Assembly (NCBI RefSeq): GCF_027497495.1
Contig: NZ_CP114205.1
Location: 1,240,001-1,304,000, forward strand
From: Streptomyces tubercidicus
GTDB taxonomy: Bacteria; Actinomycetota; Actinomycetes; Streptomycetales; Streptomycetaceae
Direction of reading: 5' to 3'
DNA length: 64,000 bases
The stretch's first letter is position 1; every line of letters starts with the position of its first letter. Of the stretch, positions 1-8,533 are shown one piece after another. The notes beneath the pieces are model-generated. The model did not search any database, was not told the DNA's origin, and was given only the letters and a program-made list of their open reading frames with translations. The position numbers and the translations under genes were made by a program.

Positions 1-1457
1 TCGCACTCAGCCTGCTGCTGGCGATACCGGCCTCCGCGGCCGACTTCACCCCGGGCGCTCCGGGTGTGGGCGACACCTACTACCCGGAGAGCGGAAACGG
101 CGGCTACGACGTTTCCCACTACGATCTGCGGCTCAAGTACCAGCCGAAGACGGACCTGCTGGAGGGCACGGCCACGCTGCTGGCCACCACCACCCAGGAT
201 CTCTCCCGCTTCAACCTGGACTTCGGCCTCAAGGTCAGCGAGATCCGGATCAACGGCAAGAAGGCGTCCTTCGCCACCTCCGGCAAGCACGAGCTGGAGG
301 TCACTCCGGCCACCCCGCTGGAGAAGGGCAAGCAGATCAGCGTCGTGGTGCGCTATACGGGCAAGCCCTCCCAGGTGAAGATCGACGGCTACAGCGCCTG
401 GGCCCGTACGCCCGACGGCGGTGTGGTCGCCCAGGAGCCGGACGCCGCCGTGTGGTGGTTCCCGAGCAATGACCACCCCACCGACAAGGCGACGTACGAC
501 ATCTCGGTGGCGGTCCCGGACGGCACCCAGGCGCTCAGCAACGGTGTGCTGGCCTCGCAGTCCTCCAAGCTGGGCTGGACGCGCTACAACTGGCGCTCGG
601 ACAAGCCGCAGGCGACGTATCTGGCGACGCTGGCCGTCGGCAAGTTCGACATCACCACCGACAAGACCGCGAACGGCCTGCCGGTGATCAACGCCGTCAG
701 CAAGGACCTCGGCGCGAACGAGGGCTCGGCGAAGGCGAGCATCGAGCGCACCACCGAGATCACCGAGTGGCTGGAAAGCGTCTTCGGCGCCTACCCGTTC
801 AACGCGGTGGGCGGCTATGTGCCCAACGTGCCGGCCGGGTACGCGCTGGAGACCCAGACCCGCCCGTTCTACGGGAAGAAGGCCTTCGACCGCGGCACGA
901 ACGTCTCCGTCGTGGTGCACGAGCTGGCGCACCAGTGGTACGGCGACAGCGTCTCGCTGAAGGACTGGAAGGACATCTGGATCAACGAGGGCTTCGCCGC
1001 CTACAGCCAGTGGCTGTGGTCGGAGAAGGAGGGCGAGGGCACCGCCCAGGAACTGGCCGATTACGTCTACGCCCAGCACCCGGCCGACGACCCGTTCTGG
1101 AAGGTCAAGCCGGGCAACCCGGGCGCGGAGAACCAGTTCGACGGCGCGGTCTACGACCGTGGCGCGCTGACCCTCCAGGCGCTCCGCAACAAGGTCGGTG
1201 ACAAGGTCTTCTTCGGCCTCCTCAAATCCTGGCCGACGGAGAACCGGTACGGCAACGCCTCGGTCGCGGACTTCGTGAAGTTCGCCGAGAAGAAGTCCGG
1301 CAAGCAGCTGGGCGGTTTCTTCGACACCTGGCTCTTCCAGCCGTCCCGGCCCACGGCGGGCGCGGCCAAGCAGGCCCTCGGCGCCCGGCAGACCCCGGTC
1401 GCCGAACCCAAGTCGTGGAAGCAGATCGCGGCCACGCACGGGGCGCACGGTCACTGA
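1..1457 (+). CDS. M1 family metallopeptidase, secreted (5' end outside window)
   Basis: Zinc aminopeptidase of the M1 (gluzincin) family, probably exported. The reading frame is already open at the window edge and begins with a hydrophobic stretch ending in Ala-Ser-Ala-Ala, read as the end of a signal peptide, so the true start lies upstream. The zinc site is complete: HELAHQW with the two His codons at 918 and 930, followed after 18 residues by the third ligand in WINEGFAAY (Glu codon at 987). Upstream, YALETQTRP occupies the place of the GAMEN-type substrate-anchoring segment. The roughly 484 visible residues match the short M1 form without the large C-terminal domain. It ends in a His-rich tail and is followed by a hairpin terminator. 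The family call is firm; the substrate is unknown. Confidence 0.93.
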   Translation, partial: ALSLLLAIPASAADFTPGAPGVGDTYYPESGNGGYDVSHYDLRLKYQPKTDLLEGTATLLATTTQDLSRFNLDFGLKVSEIRINGKKASFATSGKHELEVTPATPLEKGKQISVVVRYTGKPSQVKIDGYSAWARTPDGGVVAQEPDAAVWWFPSNDHPTDKATYDISVAVPDGTQALSNGVLASQSSKLGWTRYNWRSDKPQATYLATLAVGKFDITTDKTANGLPVINAVSKDLGANEGSAKASIERTTEITEWLESVFGAYPFNAVGGYVPNVPAGYALETQTRPFYGKKAFDRGTNVSVVVHELAHQWYGDSVSLKDWKDIWINEGFAAYSQWLWSEKEGEGTAQELADYVYAQHPADDPFWKVKPGNPGAENQFDGAVYDRGALTLQALRNKVGDKVFFGLLKSWPTENRYGNASVADFVKFAEKKSGKQLGGFFDTWLFQPSRPTAGAAKQALGARQTPVAEPKSWKQIAATHGAHGH

Positions 1458-1527
1458 GCTGATGGACGGGCGCTGAGGCGGTGTACGGGCACTGAGCCGG
1501 TGCGCCGGCGCGGGCGCTGAACAAGAC

Positions 1528-1550
1528 GGAGCCGGGTGTCCCCCGGCTCC
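1528..1550 (+). terminator. GC-rich hairpin after M1 peptidase
   Basis: Perfect 9-bp arms (GGAGCCGGG / CCCGGCTCC) with a 5-nt loop lie 70 bp after the peptidase stop. There is no T-tract, which is usual for Streptomyces hairpin terminators. It directly abuts the 16-bp tandem repeat. Confidence 0.6.
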
Positions 1551-1630
1551 GTTGGCGCGCCGCTTCGTTGGCGCGCCGCTTCGTTGGCGCGCCGCTTCGT
1601 TGGCGCGCCGCTTCGTTGGCGCGCCGCTTC
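1551..1630. repeat. Five perfect 16-bp tandem repeats
   Basis: The unit GTTGGCGCGCCGCTTC occurs five times with no mismatch at 1551, 1567, 1583, 1599 and 1615. Each unit carries the 8-bp palindrome GGCGCGCC, so the array can form nested cruciforms. It fills the space between the stops of two convergent genes and ends one base before the stop codon of the minus-strand oxygenase gene. Confidence 0.95.
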
Positions 1631-1631
1631 G

Positions 1632-2498
1632 TCAGCCGCGAGCCGCCCGCCGGGCCCGGCGCGCGGTCGGCATGAACCGCAGCCGCTCCGGAAGCACCGG
1701 CACCACGGCACGCACGACCCGCCCCAGACGGCGCAGCTTGCGCTCCTGGGCGTCCGTCCACTCCAGACCGATGGCCTGCCGGGCGTCCGGCGGCATCAGC
1801 CCGATCGTGATGAAGCGCCGGCAGCGGGCGAACCGCGGTCGCAGCCACGGCCAGGACAGGCGCAGGATCAGCCGCAGCCATCGCGGGCCGCGGTCGGGCG
1901 CCGGCAGCGGCACGTCGGTCGCCAGCAACTCCTTGACCACGAGGGTCTCTTCGAGCTCATTGTCGAGAACCTTCTGGTAATACGGCCAGAACTCCTCGAT
2001 GCTCTGCGGCATATCACGGTCATGAATGCCCAGCACCCGCCCCACCTGGAGCCACTCCGCATACAGCGCCCGCTCCTGCGCCTCGGTGAAGGGGCGGCCG
2101 AGATAGTGCTGCGCATGCCGGAAGACGGGGTAGCCGGTGGCGTGCACCCAGGCGTAGTAGGCGGGGGTGAGCGCGTGGTAGGCGCGGCCGTGTGCGTCGG
2201 TCCCCTGGATGGTCTTGTGCAGCGCACGCAGCCGGCGCCCCTCCGCGGCCGCGGCCTCCCCTCCGTAGACCCACAGCTGGAGCGAGGCCAGCGACCGCTC
2301 GCCACGTCCCCAGGGATCCGTACGGAACACGGAGTGGTCATCCACCCCGGCGCCCACCGCCGGGTGGGCGACCTGCATGGCCAGCGCGGCCGGCAGCGTC
2401 AGCAGCATGCGGATGTCCCCGGCCAGCGACCAGAGCACACCTCCGACCGGCGGGGGAATTGGCTCATTTTTTACCGTATTCATGGTATTAATCATCAT
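1632..2498 (-). CDS. MpaB/DUF2236-family oxygenase
   Basis: Member of the MpaB (DUF2236) family, the haem-associated helical fold that includes latex-clearing protein and mycophenolic-acid oxygenase. No substrate can be assigned. Seen: the N-terminal family signature around DPWGRGERSL, followed by a long helical region with many aromatic and His residues (YHALTPAYYAWVHATGYP, FRHAQHYLGRPF). The start at 2498 (288 aa) is chosen over an upstream in-frame start at 2618 because GGAGAG lies 7 nt before it and the upstream extension is Arg-rich and unlike the family. The 3' end abuts the 16-bp repeat array; the 5' end faces the small-protein/toroid unit across a 396-bp gap, so the two could share regulation. 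Confidence 0.82.
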   Translation of the reverse strand: MMINTMNTVKNEPIPPPVGGVLWSLAGDIRMLLTLPAALAMQVAHPAVGAGVDDHSVFRTDPWGRGERSLASLQLWVYGGEAAAAEGRRLRALHKTIQGTDAHGRAYHALTPAYYAWVHATGYPVFRHAQHYLGRPFTEAQERALYAEWLQVGRVLGIHDRDMPQSIEEFWPYYQKVLDNELEETLVVKELLATDVPLPAPDRGPRWLRLILRLSWPWLRPRFARCRRFITIGLMPPDARQAIGLEWTDAQERKLRRLGRVVRAVVPVLPERLRFMPTARRARRAARG

Positions 2499-2894
2499 AC
2501 GGTGACTCTCCGCGATCAGCGGACGCGGGGCCCGCTCTCCGCAACCTGCGAGGGTACCGAAAGCGCCTGCACGGACCCGCGAGTTGAACGCGAGCAGGTG
2601 CAGGCGAGGCCGCGCCATAGGCGGGCGTCAGCAATCGGCTTCCCGGCCGCGCCCCGCCGAGCGGGCCGCGGAGTGTACGCCGTCACTCGCCCCCCGGCCG
2701 TATGGCGCCGCCCCACCGCAATCACCGTGATCCCACAGCGGACATTCACCTCCAAGAGTGGTTTCGCCGCGCGATAAACCCCTGAGCTGGAGCGATCAAA
2801 TCACCACTTTTCCCACTAGCCGCGGATAGTGACAAGGAGATTACGGAACGCGACACTCGCCATGTACACCCGAACCACCCGAAAGGAGCAACTC
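2499..2894. promoter_or_regulatory. Divergent promoter region with 18-bp near-perfect palindrome
   Basis: This 396-bp gene-free stretch separates the divergent oxygenase and small-protein genes. At 2814-2831 it holds CACTAGCCGCGGATAGTG, which is palindromic except for one base pair and is centred on CCGCGG, 63 bp before the small-protein start. This is an operator candidate; no regulator gene is adjacent. The rest shows no ORF or repeat I would support. Confidence 0.5.
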
Positions 2895-3113
2895 ATGTCC
2901 TGTCCCCCGCCCTGCCCCCCGCCGGTTGATGCCCGTAAGGCACTCGACTTCCTGCGGACGAGCGGACTCGTCGACCTCACCGTTCCGTTGCAGCGAGTCG
3001 TCGACCAGGTCAGCCAGCTCGACGATGTGGCCGGCTACGTACTCGCCTGGGAGCGTTACGTCCTCGTAGTCGCCAACCAGGTCGCGGAAGACGACTCCGC
3101 TGCGGGCAGCTGA
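2895..3113 (+). CDS. Small Cys/Pro-headed protein (72 aa), unknown function
   Basis: I do not recognise a family. The start is set by AAAGGAG seven nt before ATG; an in-frame start at 2829 is possible but lacks a ribosome site. The protein opens with MSCPPPCPPP, two Cys separated by a Pro run, then an amphipathic, probably helical body (residues about 12-62) rich in Leu/Val with two Trp/Tyr-containing segments, and an acidic tail. There is no signal peptide and no membrane span. It sits 34 bp before the start of the toroid-like gene on the same strand, so the two are almost certainly co-transcribed. It could be a partner or substrate (modified peptide) of that protein, or a small regulator; this is inference from size and position only. 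Confidence 0.75.
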   Translation: MSCPPPCPPPVDARKALDFLRTSGLVDLTVPLQRVVDQVSQLDDVAGYVLAWERYVLVVANQVAEDDSAAGS

Positions 3114-3147
3114 GCCATTGACCACGCCGATCGCCGGGAGGCATTCA

Positions 3148-4836
3148 GTGAACACGACGCAGCCCGGTGACGGTTCGTCACAAAGGCGCGCGGTGGAGAC
3201 CCAGGCAGTCGCCTGGCTCGCTGCGCGCCGCACTCTGATCGACCCCGACGAGGCCGCCACGGACCGGGTGCTGTTCGCCCGCAAGGCCCTCATCGAAACG
3301 GCATTCCTGGTGGGACTGCGGGCCCGCCTCGACCCGGAACCACTGGACGGCGACTACACGGCCCTCCTCGATCAGGTCGAGGGGATCGCGGCCCGCCCCT
3401 CCTACCGGGAACTGATCGCCCGGGACGAAGCCGCCCTCCTGCTGTACGCGGGGACCTATGCGGCACTCCGGCTCTGCGGGCGCGAGGACCCGGAGTTCCG
3501 GCGGCTGATCACCCAGGCCGCGGCCGGCGGATATGCGGCGGTCTTCGAGCGGATTCCCTACCGGCAGCTCGATCTGCTGCACACCCTGGAGCTGTGCGGA
3601 GTCCCGCACACCCTGCCCGCCGTCGACCAGGTCCTGCCGTTCACCCTGCTCTGCAACCGCCCCAACGTCATCAAGCTCACCGACCGCGATATCTACGCCA
3701 TCACCCACACGATCTTCTACGCCACGGATTTCGGCCTCCGCCAGCCCCGCTGGCCGCAGGGCTTCGATCCGGGCGCGGCGGTGGAGCTGCTCGAAGCGCT
3801 CCTCGAACTCACCCTCGGCCAGGGCAACGCCGACCTGGTGGGGGAACTTCTGTGCTGCCTGCTGTGCCTCGGGGTGCGGGACTCCGAAGAAGCCCGCCGG
3901 GCATGGGAGTTCCTCACGGCGGTGCAAGAGGCCGACGGGCGGGTCAACGGGCCGGCCGGTGTGGTCCATCCCGGGCTCGCCGACGGCGACGACGCGTACC
4001 GGCACTGGGCCACCGGCTACCACACCACCATCGTCGCGGCCCTGGCCGCACTCCTGGACCGCAGCCCCAGAGTGGCCCGGAGGCCCCGGCCATCCGCACC
4101 GGCGCCCCGCCTGCCCGTGGAACAGCCGCTCCGCCAGGCCGTGGCGTGGCTGGCCGACACGAGCCTGCGCCACGCCCCGGCCGCCACCCTGCCCGCCGCG
4201 GCGGCCGTCGCCCATGGGGCCGGGGCCCTGGGTGACCCCGGGCTCGCCCGCCCCCTGCTCCTCGATTTCTCCGAACGTCTCGCGGACGCGGAGGCGGAGG
4301 TGTGGCAGCGGCACGGCATGGAGGTCGTCGGCGAATTCGCGTCCGGTCTGCGGGCTCACGGGATCACCTGCGCCTCCCTCGACCTGTTCCTCAAGTCCAC
4401 CGCCGCCGCCGTCGAACTCCTGGACCGGGTCCCCCCGCAGGCGGTGCACAACGTCCAACGCCTCGTCGCGCTGGGGCTGCTCGCCCCGCAGCGTGCGGCC
4501 GCACTGACCGGTGGTACCGAAGCACCGCCCCCGGCGCTGGAGACGACCCTCGCCGACTTGCCCGGCGCCTGGAAGAACTACCACCTGGGGCAGGTCGCCG
4601 GCTTCATCCGGGACGCCGCCCACGCCGGTCGGGCGCAGCACCGCATCACCCGCGATGCCGTCTCCTTCCTCCTCGCCCAGCAGAGCTCATGTGGCGCGTT
4701 CGGCCGCCCGGCCTGCGACGATCCGCCGAGCCGCGAACGGGCGCTGATGTCCTGGACCCAGAGCGCCATCACCGCCCTGGCCGCCGTACACACCGCTCAC
4801 GGCGCGGCCCTCACGAGCCCGCAGCCCGGCCCCTGA
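3148..4836 (+). CDS. Alpha/alpha-toroid-like protein (DUF6895-like, 562 aa)
   Basis: Long, all-helical cytoplasmic protein. The N-terminal part (about residues 10-320) resembles what I remember of the DUF6895 family. The C-terminal part repeats the pattern: QAVAWLA occurs near residue 17 and again near residue 333. Near the C terminus, a segment with LLAQQSS, GAFG and a Trp-Thr-Gln-Ser helix resembles the repeat of prenyltransferase/terpene-cyclase barrels. I see no DxDD or Zn site that would make it a catalytic terpene cyclase or prenyltransferase. The GTG start at 3148 is preferred over TTG at 3118 because GGGAGG lies 6 nt upstream. It follows the 72-aa small protein and precedes a gene remnant, so the unit has two genes. 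Function unknown; scaffold or peptide-modifying enzyme are guesses. Confidence 0.72.
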   Translation: MNTTQPGDGSSQRRAVETQAVAWLAARRTLIDPDEAATDRVLFARKALIETAFLVGLRARLDPEPLDGDYTALLDQVEGIAARPSYRELIARDEAALLLYAGTYAALRLCGREDPEFRRLITQAAAGGYAAVFERIPYRQLDLLHTLELCGVPHTLPAVDQVLPFTLLCNRPNVIKLTDRDIYAITHTIFYATDFGLRQPRWPQGFDPGAAVELLEALLELTLGQGNADLVGELLCCLLCLGVRDSEEARRAWEFLTAVQEADGRVNGPAGVVHPGLADGDDAYRHWATGYHTTIVAALAALLDRSPRVARRPRPSAPAPRLPVEQPLRQAVAWLADTSLRHAPAATLPAAAAVAHGAGALGDPGLARPLLLDFSERLADAEAEVWQRHGMEVVGEFASGLRAHGITCASLDLFLKSTAAAVELLDRVPPQAVHNVQRLVALGLLAPQRAAALTGGTEAPPPALETTLADLPGAWKNYHLGQVAGFIRDAAHAGRAQHRITRDAVSFLLAQQSSCGAFGRPACDDPPSRERALMSWTQSAITALAAVHTAHGAALTSPQPGP

Positions 4837-4848
4837 CCCTGCCCCTAA

Positions 4849-5736
4849 CGCGGCACGACGAGGCTCCCGAGGCGACACGCCACGACTCCCCGGCAATGGC
4901 TTCGGCCCGGCCACCCCAACTGGGGCCAGGAGCACCGCGCCCAGGCGATCGCGGACGCGGACTTCTTCCAGGGCCAGGACGTCGTGGTGCTCCAGGAAGC
5001 GTTCGACAACTCCTCCTCCGAGGCGCTGAAGTCCCGGGTCGCGGCGCAGTATCCGCACCAGACCCCGGTAATGGGCCGGAGCCGCAGCGGCTGGGACGCC
5101 ACCGGCGGCACCTACTCCGCCGTCACCCCGGAGGACGGCGGGGTGACGCTGCTGAGCAAGTGGCCGATCCTGCGCAAGGAGCAGTACGTCTACAAGGACG
5201 CCTGCGGTGCGGACAACCTCTCCAACAAAGGCTTCGTCTATGCGGTGTTGGACGTGAACGGCACCCGGGTGCATGTGGTCGGCACCCACACCCAGTCCAC
5301 CGACCCCGGCTGCGCGGCGGGCGAGGCGGCCGGCGACCGCGCCAAGCAGCTCAAGGAGATGGATGCCTTCCTGGACGCCAAGAACATCCCGGCGGACGAA
5401 GAGGTCCTGGTCGCGGGCGATCTGAACGTCGACTCACACAGCGCCGAGTACGACGCGCTGCTCGCCAACGCCGACCTGGCGCCCGCCGACCGCCGCACGG
5501 GCCACCCCTACTCCTTCGACACCCAAGACAACTCCATCGCGAAGGACCGCTACCCGGATGACCCTCGCGAGGACCTGGACTACCTCCTGTACCGCAACGG
5601 CCACGCCCGCCCCACTGGCTGGCAGAACACCGTGATCAAGGAGGAGTCGGCCCCCTGGACGGTCTCCAGCTGGGGCAAGGACTACACATACTCCAATCTC
5701 TCGGACCACTACCCGGTCGTGGGTAGCGTCAGCTAG
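4849..5736 (+). pseudogene. Sphingomyelinase C remnant lacking its N-terminus
   Basis: The sequence matches secreted bacterial sphingomyelin phosphodiesterases of the endonuclease/exonuclease/phosphatase fold from about NWGQEHRAQAIADADFF (near 4915) to the end. Present: the metal-binding Glu in VVLQEAFDN, the GTHTQ segment, GDLNVD, and the C-terminal SDHYP with the catalytic His. Missing: the signal peptide and the first strand with its metal-binding Asn. The open frame upstream of the match (4849-4914) is unrelated and has no start codon; the first in-frame start is GTG at 4984, inside the catalytic core and without a ribosome site. Downstream homology is intact without internal stops, so the loss looks like one 5' deletion or recombination close to the toroid gene stop. 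Unlikely to make active enzyme. Confidence 0.8.
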
Positions 5737-6372
5737 CGCACCTGCCTCCCGGTGACGGGCGGCCGACCGTTCGACCGCCCCCTCACCCGCCACGCCCCGA
5801 CCCCCGTCATCACCCCGGGCCCCGACCTCGGCCCCGGTCCCGGTCAACCAACCGGTAGCGCCCACCACATCGCGCGCTATGTCGCCAACGGACCGCCCGT
5901 CAGTCGCCACGCGCACCGTGTCGGCGGGCGCCTGCTCGTCCAGGATCCGCGCCTTACGAACGCTGTTCTTCAGCTCGCGCTCCAGCTCCGAGCCACGTTC
6001 CCGACCCGTGAGCCGCTCACGGGCAGTGGCGTCGGATGCGGTGAGCAGTACCCGTACGATCCTGACGTCCGCGCCCATGGCACGCCGGAACATACCCTCG
6101 CTCTCAGCGAGCACGCTCACGGTATTGGTGTAAATCAGGCGACGATACCCAAGCTCGGCGTAATTCCCCCAGAGCGCCGCGAGATTACGCTCGGCGATCT
6201 TCTCGCGACGGGGATCCCCCTCCGGAGCAGGATGCACCTGCCCCATGAAGTCTCCTTCGACGACACAGTGCGGAATCATCGCGGCACGCAGACACGCCGA
6301 CACCTCCCACCCCACCGTCGTCTTCCCCACACCGGCCCGCCCCCCGATGAGCAACACCTCTGCTTGATCCAT
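5434..6372 (-). CDS. P-loop ATPase/kinase-like protein with antisense run-on tail
   Basis: Small AAA/kinase-like NTPase. Walker A is GGRAGVGKTT at residues 10-19; the first about 175 residues form the recognisable domain (acidic VVEGDFMG, YRRLIYTNTVS, an Arg-rich lid with RERLTGRERG). The start at 6372 follows GGAGGG and begins MDQAEVLLIGG, as in family members I recall, which end soon after VVGATGW (near 5847). Here the frame continues for about 135 more residues of low-complexity Gly/Val/Ala sequence that is simply the antisense of the sphingomyelinase remnant. The natural stop therefore seems lost, by mutation, frameshift or the same rearrangement. Function unknown; similar proteins occur as single genes in Streptomyces. 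Confidence 0.7.
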   Translation of the reverse strand: MDQAEVLLIGGRAGVGKTTVGWEVSACLRAAMIPHCVVEGDFMGQVHPAPEGDPRREKIAERNLAALWGNYAELGYRRLIYTNTVSVLAESEGMFRRAMGADVRIVRVLLTASDATARERLTGRERGSELERELKNSVRKARILDEQAPADTVRVATDGRSVGDIARDVVGATGWLTGTGAEVGARGDDGGRGVAGEGAVERSAARHREAGALADATHDRVVVREIGVCVVLAPAGDRPGGRLLLDHGVLPASGAGVAVAVQEVVQVLARVIRVAVLRDGVVLGVEGVGVARAAVGGRQVGVGEQRVVLGAV

Positions 6373-6673
6373 GCCAGCACCCTCCCACCGGCCCGCCAAA
6401 CCGCGCGAACATATTCCCGGTGCACCCCTTTGCGTCGCCAACTCGCCTAGGAATCCAGCCCCTTGGCGGCGTCCCCTTGACGTAGCAGATCCCCGTTCTC
6501 TCCGTCATGTCTCCACGGTAGGGGAACCCACTGACAATCGGCCGGGGTCGCCGGGCCGGGCCCGTGGGCCCATCGTCGTGGATGCCGGAAGCGGCAACGC
6601 GGAAGGGCGGTCGCGGATGCCTTCCGGCCTCCGTGACCGCCCTTGATGACGCAGGCGTCCAGCTGGTGCGTGA
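6373..6673. other. Intergenic spacer, only a terminator seen
   Basis: A 301-bp stretch between two minus-strand genes. I see the hairpin at 6603-6644 and the short upstream region of the ATPase gene, and nothing else that I can support. Confidence 0.5.
6603..6644 (-). terminator. Hairpin after asparagine permease
   Basis: Perfect 10-bp arms AAGGGCGGTC / GACCGCCCTT, extended inward by CGGA/TCCG, lie 30 bp downstream of the permease stop on the minus strand. Confidence 0.75.
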
Positions 6674-8173
6674 CTACTTCGACAACTCGCGTTCCGCCGC
6701 GATTCGGCTGACCCGGCCGCGTACCGCGAACCAGCCGCCGACCAGTGCGACGGCGAGCACCGGGATCAGCATCACGGTCTGCCGGCCGACGCCGTCGTCG
6801 AACCACATCAGGACGATGACACCGAGCAGGAAGGCGATGGTGACGATGTCGGTGACCGGCGTGCCGGGGAGCCGGAAGCGCGGGCGCTCGACCAGGCCCT
6901 CCTTCGACCGGCGCACGAACACGATGTGGCAGACCATGATCGTGCACCAGGTGCTGATGATGCCCAGCGCCGCGATGTTCAGCACGATCTCGAACGCCTC
7001 GCCCGGCATGACGTAGTTGAGCCCGACACCCAGGACACACACGGCGGAGGTGAGCATGATGCCGCCGTACGGCACCTGGTTGCGGTTCATCAGGCCGGCG
7101 AACTTGGGCGCGGAGCCCGCCATCGACATGGAGCGCAGAATCCGGCCGGTGGAGTAGAGACCGGAGTTCAGGCTGGACATCGCCGCGGTCAGTACCACGA
7201 GGTTCATCACATCGCCCGCCGCCGGCACACCGACGTTGGACAGCACCGTGACGAAGGGGCTCTCGCCGCCGACGTACTTGTTCCACGGCAGCAGCATCGC
7301 GAGCAGGATCACCGAGCCGACGTAGAAGACACCGACCCGCCACATGATGGAGTTGACGGCCTTCGGCACGACCTTCTCCGGCTCGCCGGTCTCACCGGCG
7401 GTCACACCGACCAGCTCCACCGCGGAGTAGGCGAAGACGACGCCCTGGAGCACGATCACCACGGGCAGCAGACCGGTCGGGAAGAGCCCGCCGTGGTCGG
7501 TGAGCAGATCCAGCCCTGGTGTGTGCCCGCCGACCGGGTGCTGGGTGGCCAGCAGGAAGATGCCGATGAGCATGAAGACGACCAGCGCCGCGACCTTGAT
7601 GATCGCGAACCAAAACTCCAGCTCACCGAAGATCTTCACCGAGATCAGGTTCACCGTCAGCACGACCGCGAGCGCGATCAGCGCCATGACCCACTGCGGG
7701 ATATCGGTGAACAGGCTCCAGTAGTGGGTGTAGAGCGCGATCGCGGTGATGTCGGCGATACCGGTCGTCGACCAGTTGACGACGTACATCCAGCCGGCGA
7801 CGTAGGCGCCCTTCTCCCCGAGGAACTCGCGGGCGTACGAGACGAACGAACCGGACGACGGGCGGTGCAGCACCAACTCGCCCAGGGCCCGTACGACGAA
7901 GAAGGCGAAGAGGCCGCAGACCGCGTAAGCGAGGGCCAGCGCGGGGCCGGCGGAGTGCAGGCGGCCACCGGCGCCCAGGAAGAGGCCGGTACCGATCGCT
8001 CCACCAATGGCGATCATGTTGATGTGCCGGCCCTTGAGGCCCTTGCTGTAGCCCGCGTCGCCCGCGTCCTGTTGCGTGCCGTGCCCCCCGTCAGGTGACC
8101 CGTGGGCTGTCTCGGTGAGGGATTCTGTGCTCACTGCTGGTGTATCTCGCTTTCGGGCAGGCGCTGAAGCCAT
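6674..8173 (-). CDS. ansP: L-asparagine permease (APC superfamily, AnsP type)
   Basis: Amino-acid/proton symporter in the cytoplasmic membrane with about 12 predicted spans. The N-terminal signature (GLKGRHINMIAIGGAIGTG), the RALGELVLHRPSSGSFVSYA loop and the MSSLNSGLYSTGRILRSM segment are nearly identical to E. coli AnsP as I remember it, and the order of all blocks is conserved over the full 499 residues. The N-terminal 45 residues are a hydrophilic extension. The start at 8173 has only a weak ribosome site; GTG at 8131 is a possible alternative. It is transcribed alone and followed by a strong hairpin. Substrate specificity (Asn versus related amino acids) is inferred from similarity. Confidence 0.88.
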   Translation of the reverse strand: MASAPARKRDTPAVSTESLTETAHGSPDGGHGTQQDAGDAGYSKGLKGRHINMIAIGGAIGTGLFLGAGGRLHSAGPALALAYAVCGLFAFFVVRALGELVLHRPSSGSFVSYAREFLGEKGAYVAGWMYVVNWSTTGIADITAIALYTHYWSLFTDIPQWVMALIALAVVLTVNLISVKIFGELEFWFAIIKVAALVVFMLIGIFLLATQHPVGGHTPGLDLLTDHGGLFPTGLLPVVIVLQGVVFAYSAVELVGVTAGETGEPEKVVPKAVNSIMWRVGVFYVGSVILLAMLLPWNKYVGGESPFVTVLSNVGVPAAGDVMNLVVLTAAMSSLNSGLYSTGRILRSMSMAGSAPKFAGLMNRNQVPYGGIMLTSAVCVLGVGLNYVMPGEAFEIVLNIAALGIISTWCTIMVCHIVFVRRSKEGLVERPRFRLPGTPVTDIVTIAFLLGVIVLMWFDDGVGRQTVMLIPVLAVALVGGWFAVRGRVSRIAAERELSK

Positions 8174-8533
8174 GGCCTAGAGGTCCCGCAGAACGCGTGG
8201 ACGGCCGACGGCACACCTTCCCCGAAGAGCCCTCCCCCGTCTGTGGGCAAGATCACAGCGTGTACAGGCCATCAAAGGTTTGTCCGTATTTGCAGTGAGT
8301 TTCCTGGCGCATCAATTTCAGGAGGGGTGTCAGTTCACCCGATTCCGGACTCCGCGCCATGGCTGGAAAGGAAAACTTCTTGACCTGTTCGGATCGGTTG
8401 AGACGTGCATTTGTCTCCGCGACAACCGGTTATGACTCGGGGCGCACACAGGACCGCGACCCCCGCGCCGCACACAGGTGGAAGGGGGGCCGGAAGGTTT
8501 CACACGAGTGGTGAGACAGCAATACTGTTGAAT
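8174..8533. promoter_or_regulatory. Divergent ansP/merR promoter region
   Basis: A 360-bp gene-free stretch. Toward the MerR gene there is TACTGT (8523-8528) five nt before the ATG pair at 8534/8537, with TTCACA (8499-8504) 18 bp upstream. The 18-bp spacer is longer than the usual 17 and typical of promoters acted on by MerR proteins, so autoregulation is plausible. The remainder shows nothing I can support. Confidence 0.4.

Noticed and set aside
1551..1630. CRISPR-like array
   Set aside because: Direct repeats abut with no spacers; no cas genes in the window.
3178..4641. 487-codon frame antisense to the toroid-like gene
   Set aside because: Gly/Glu-rich shadow; the plus-strand gene has a ribosome site, family-like blocks and a coupled neighbour.
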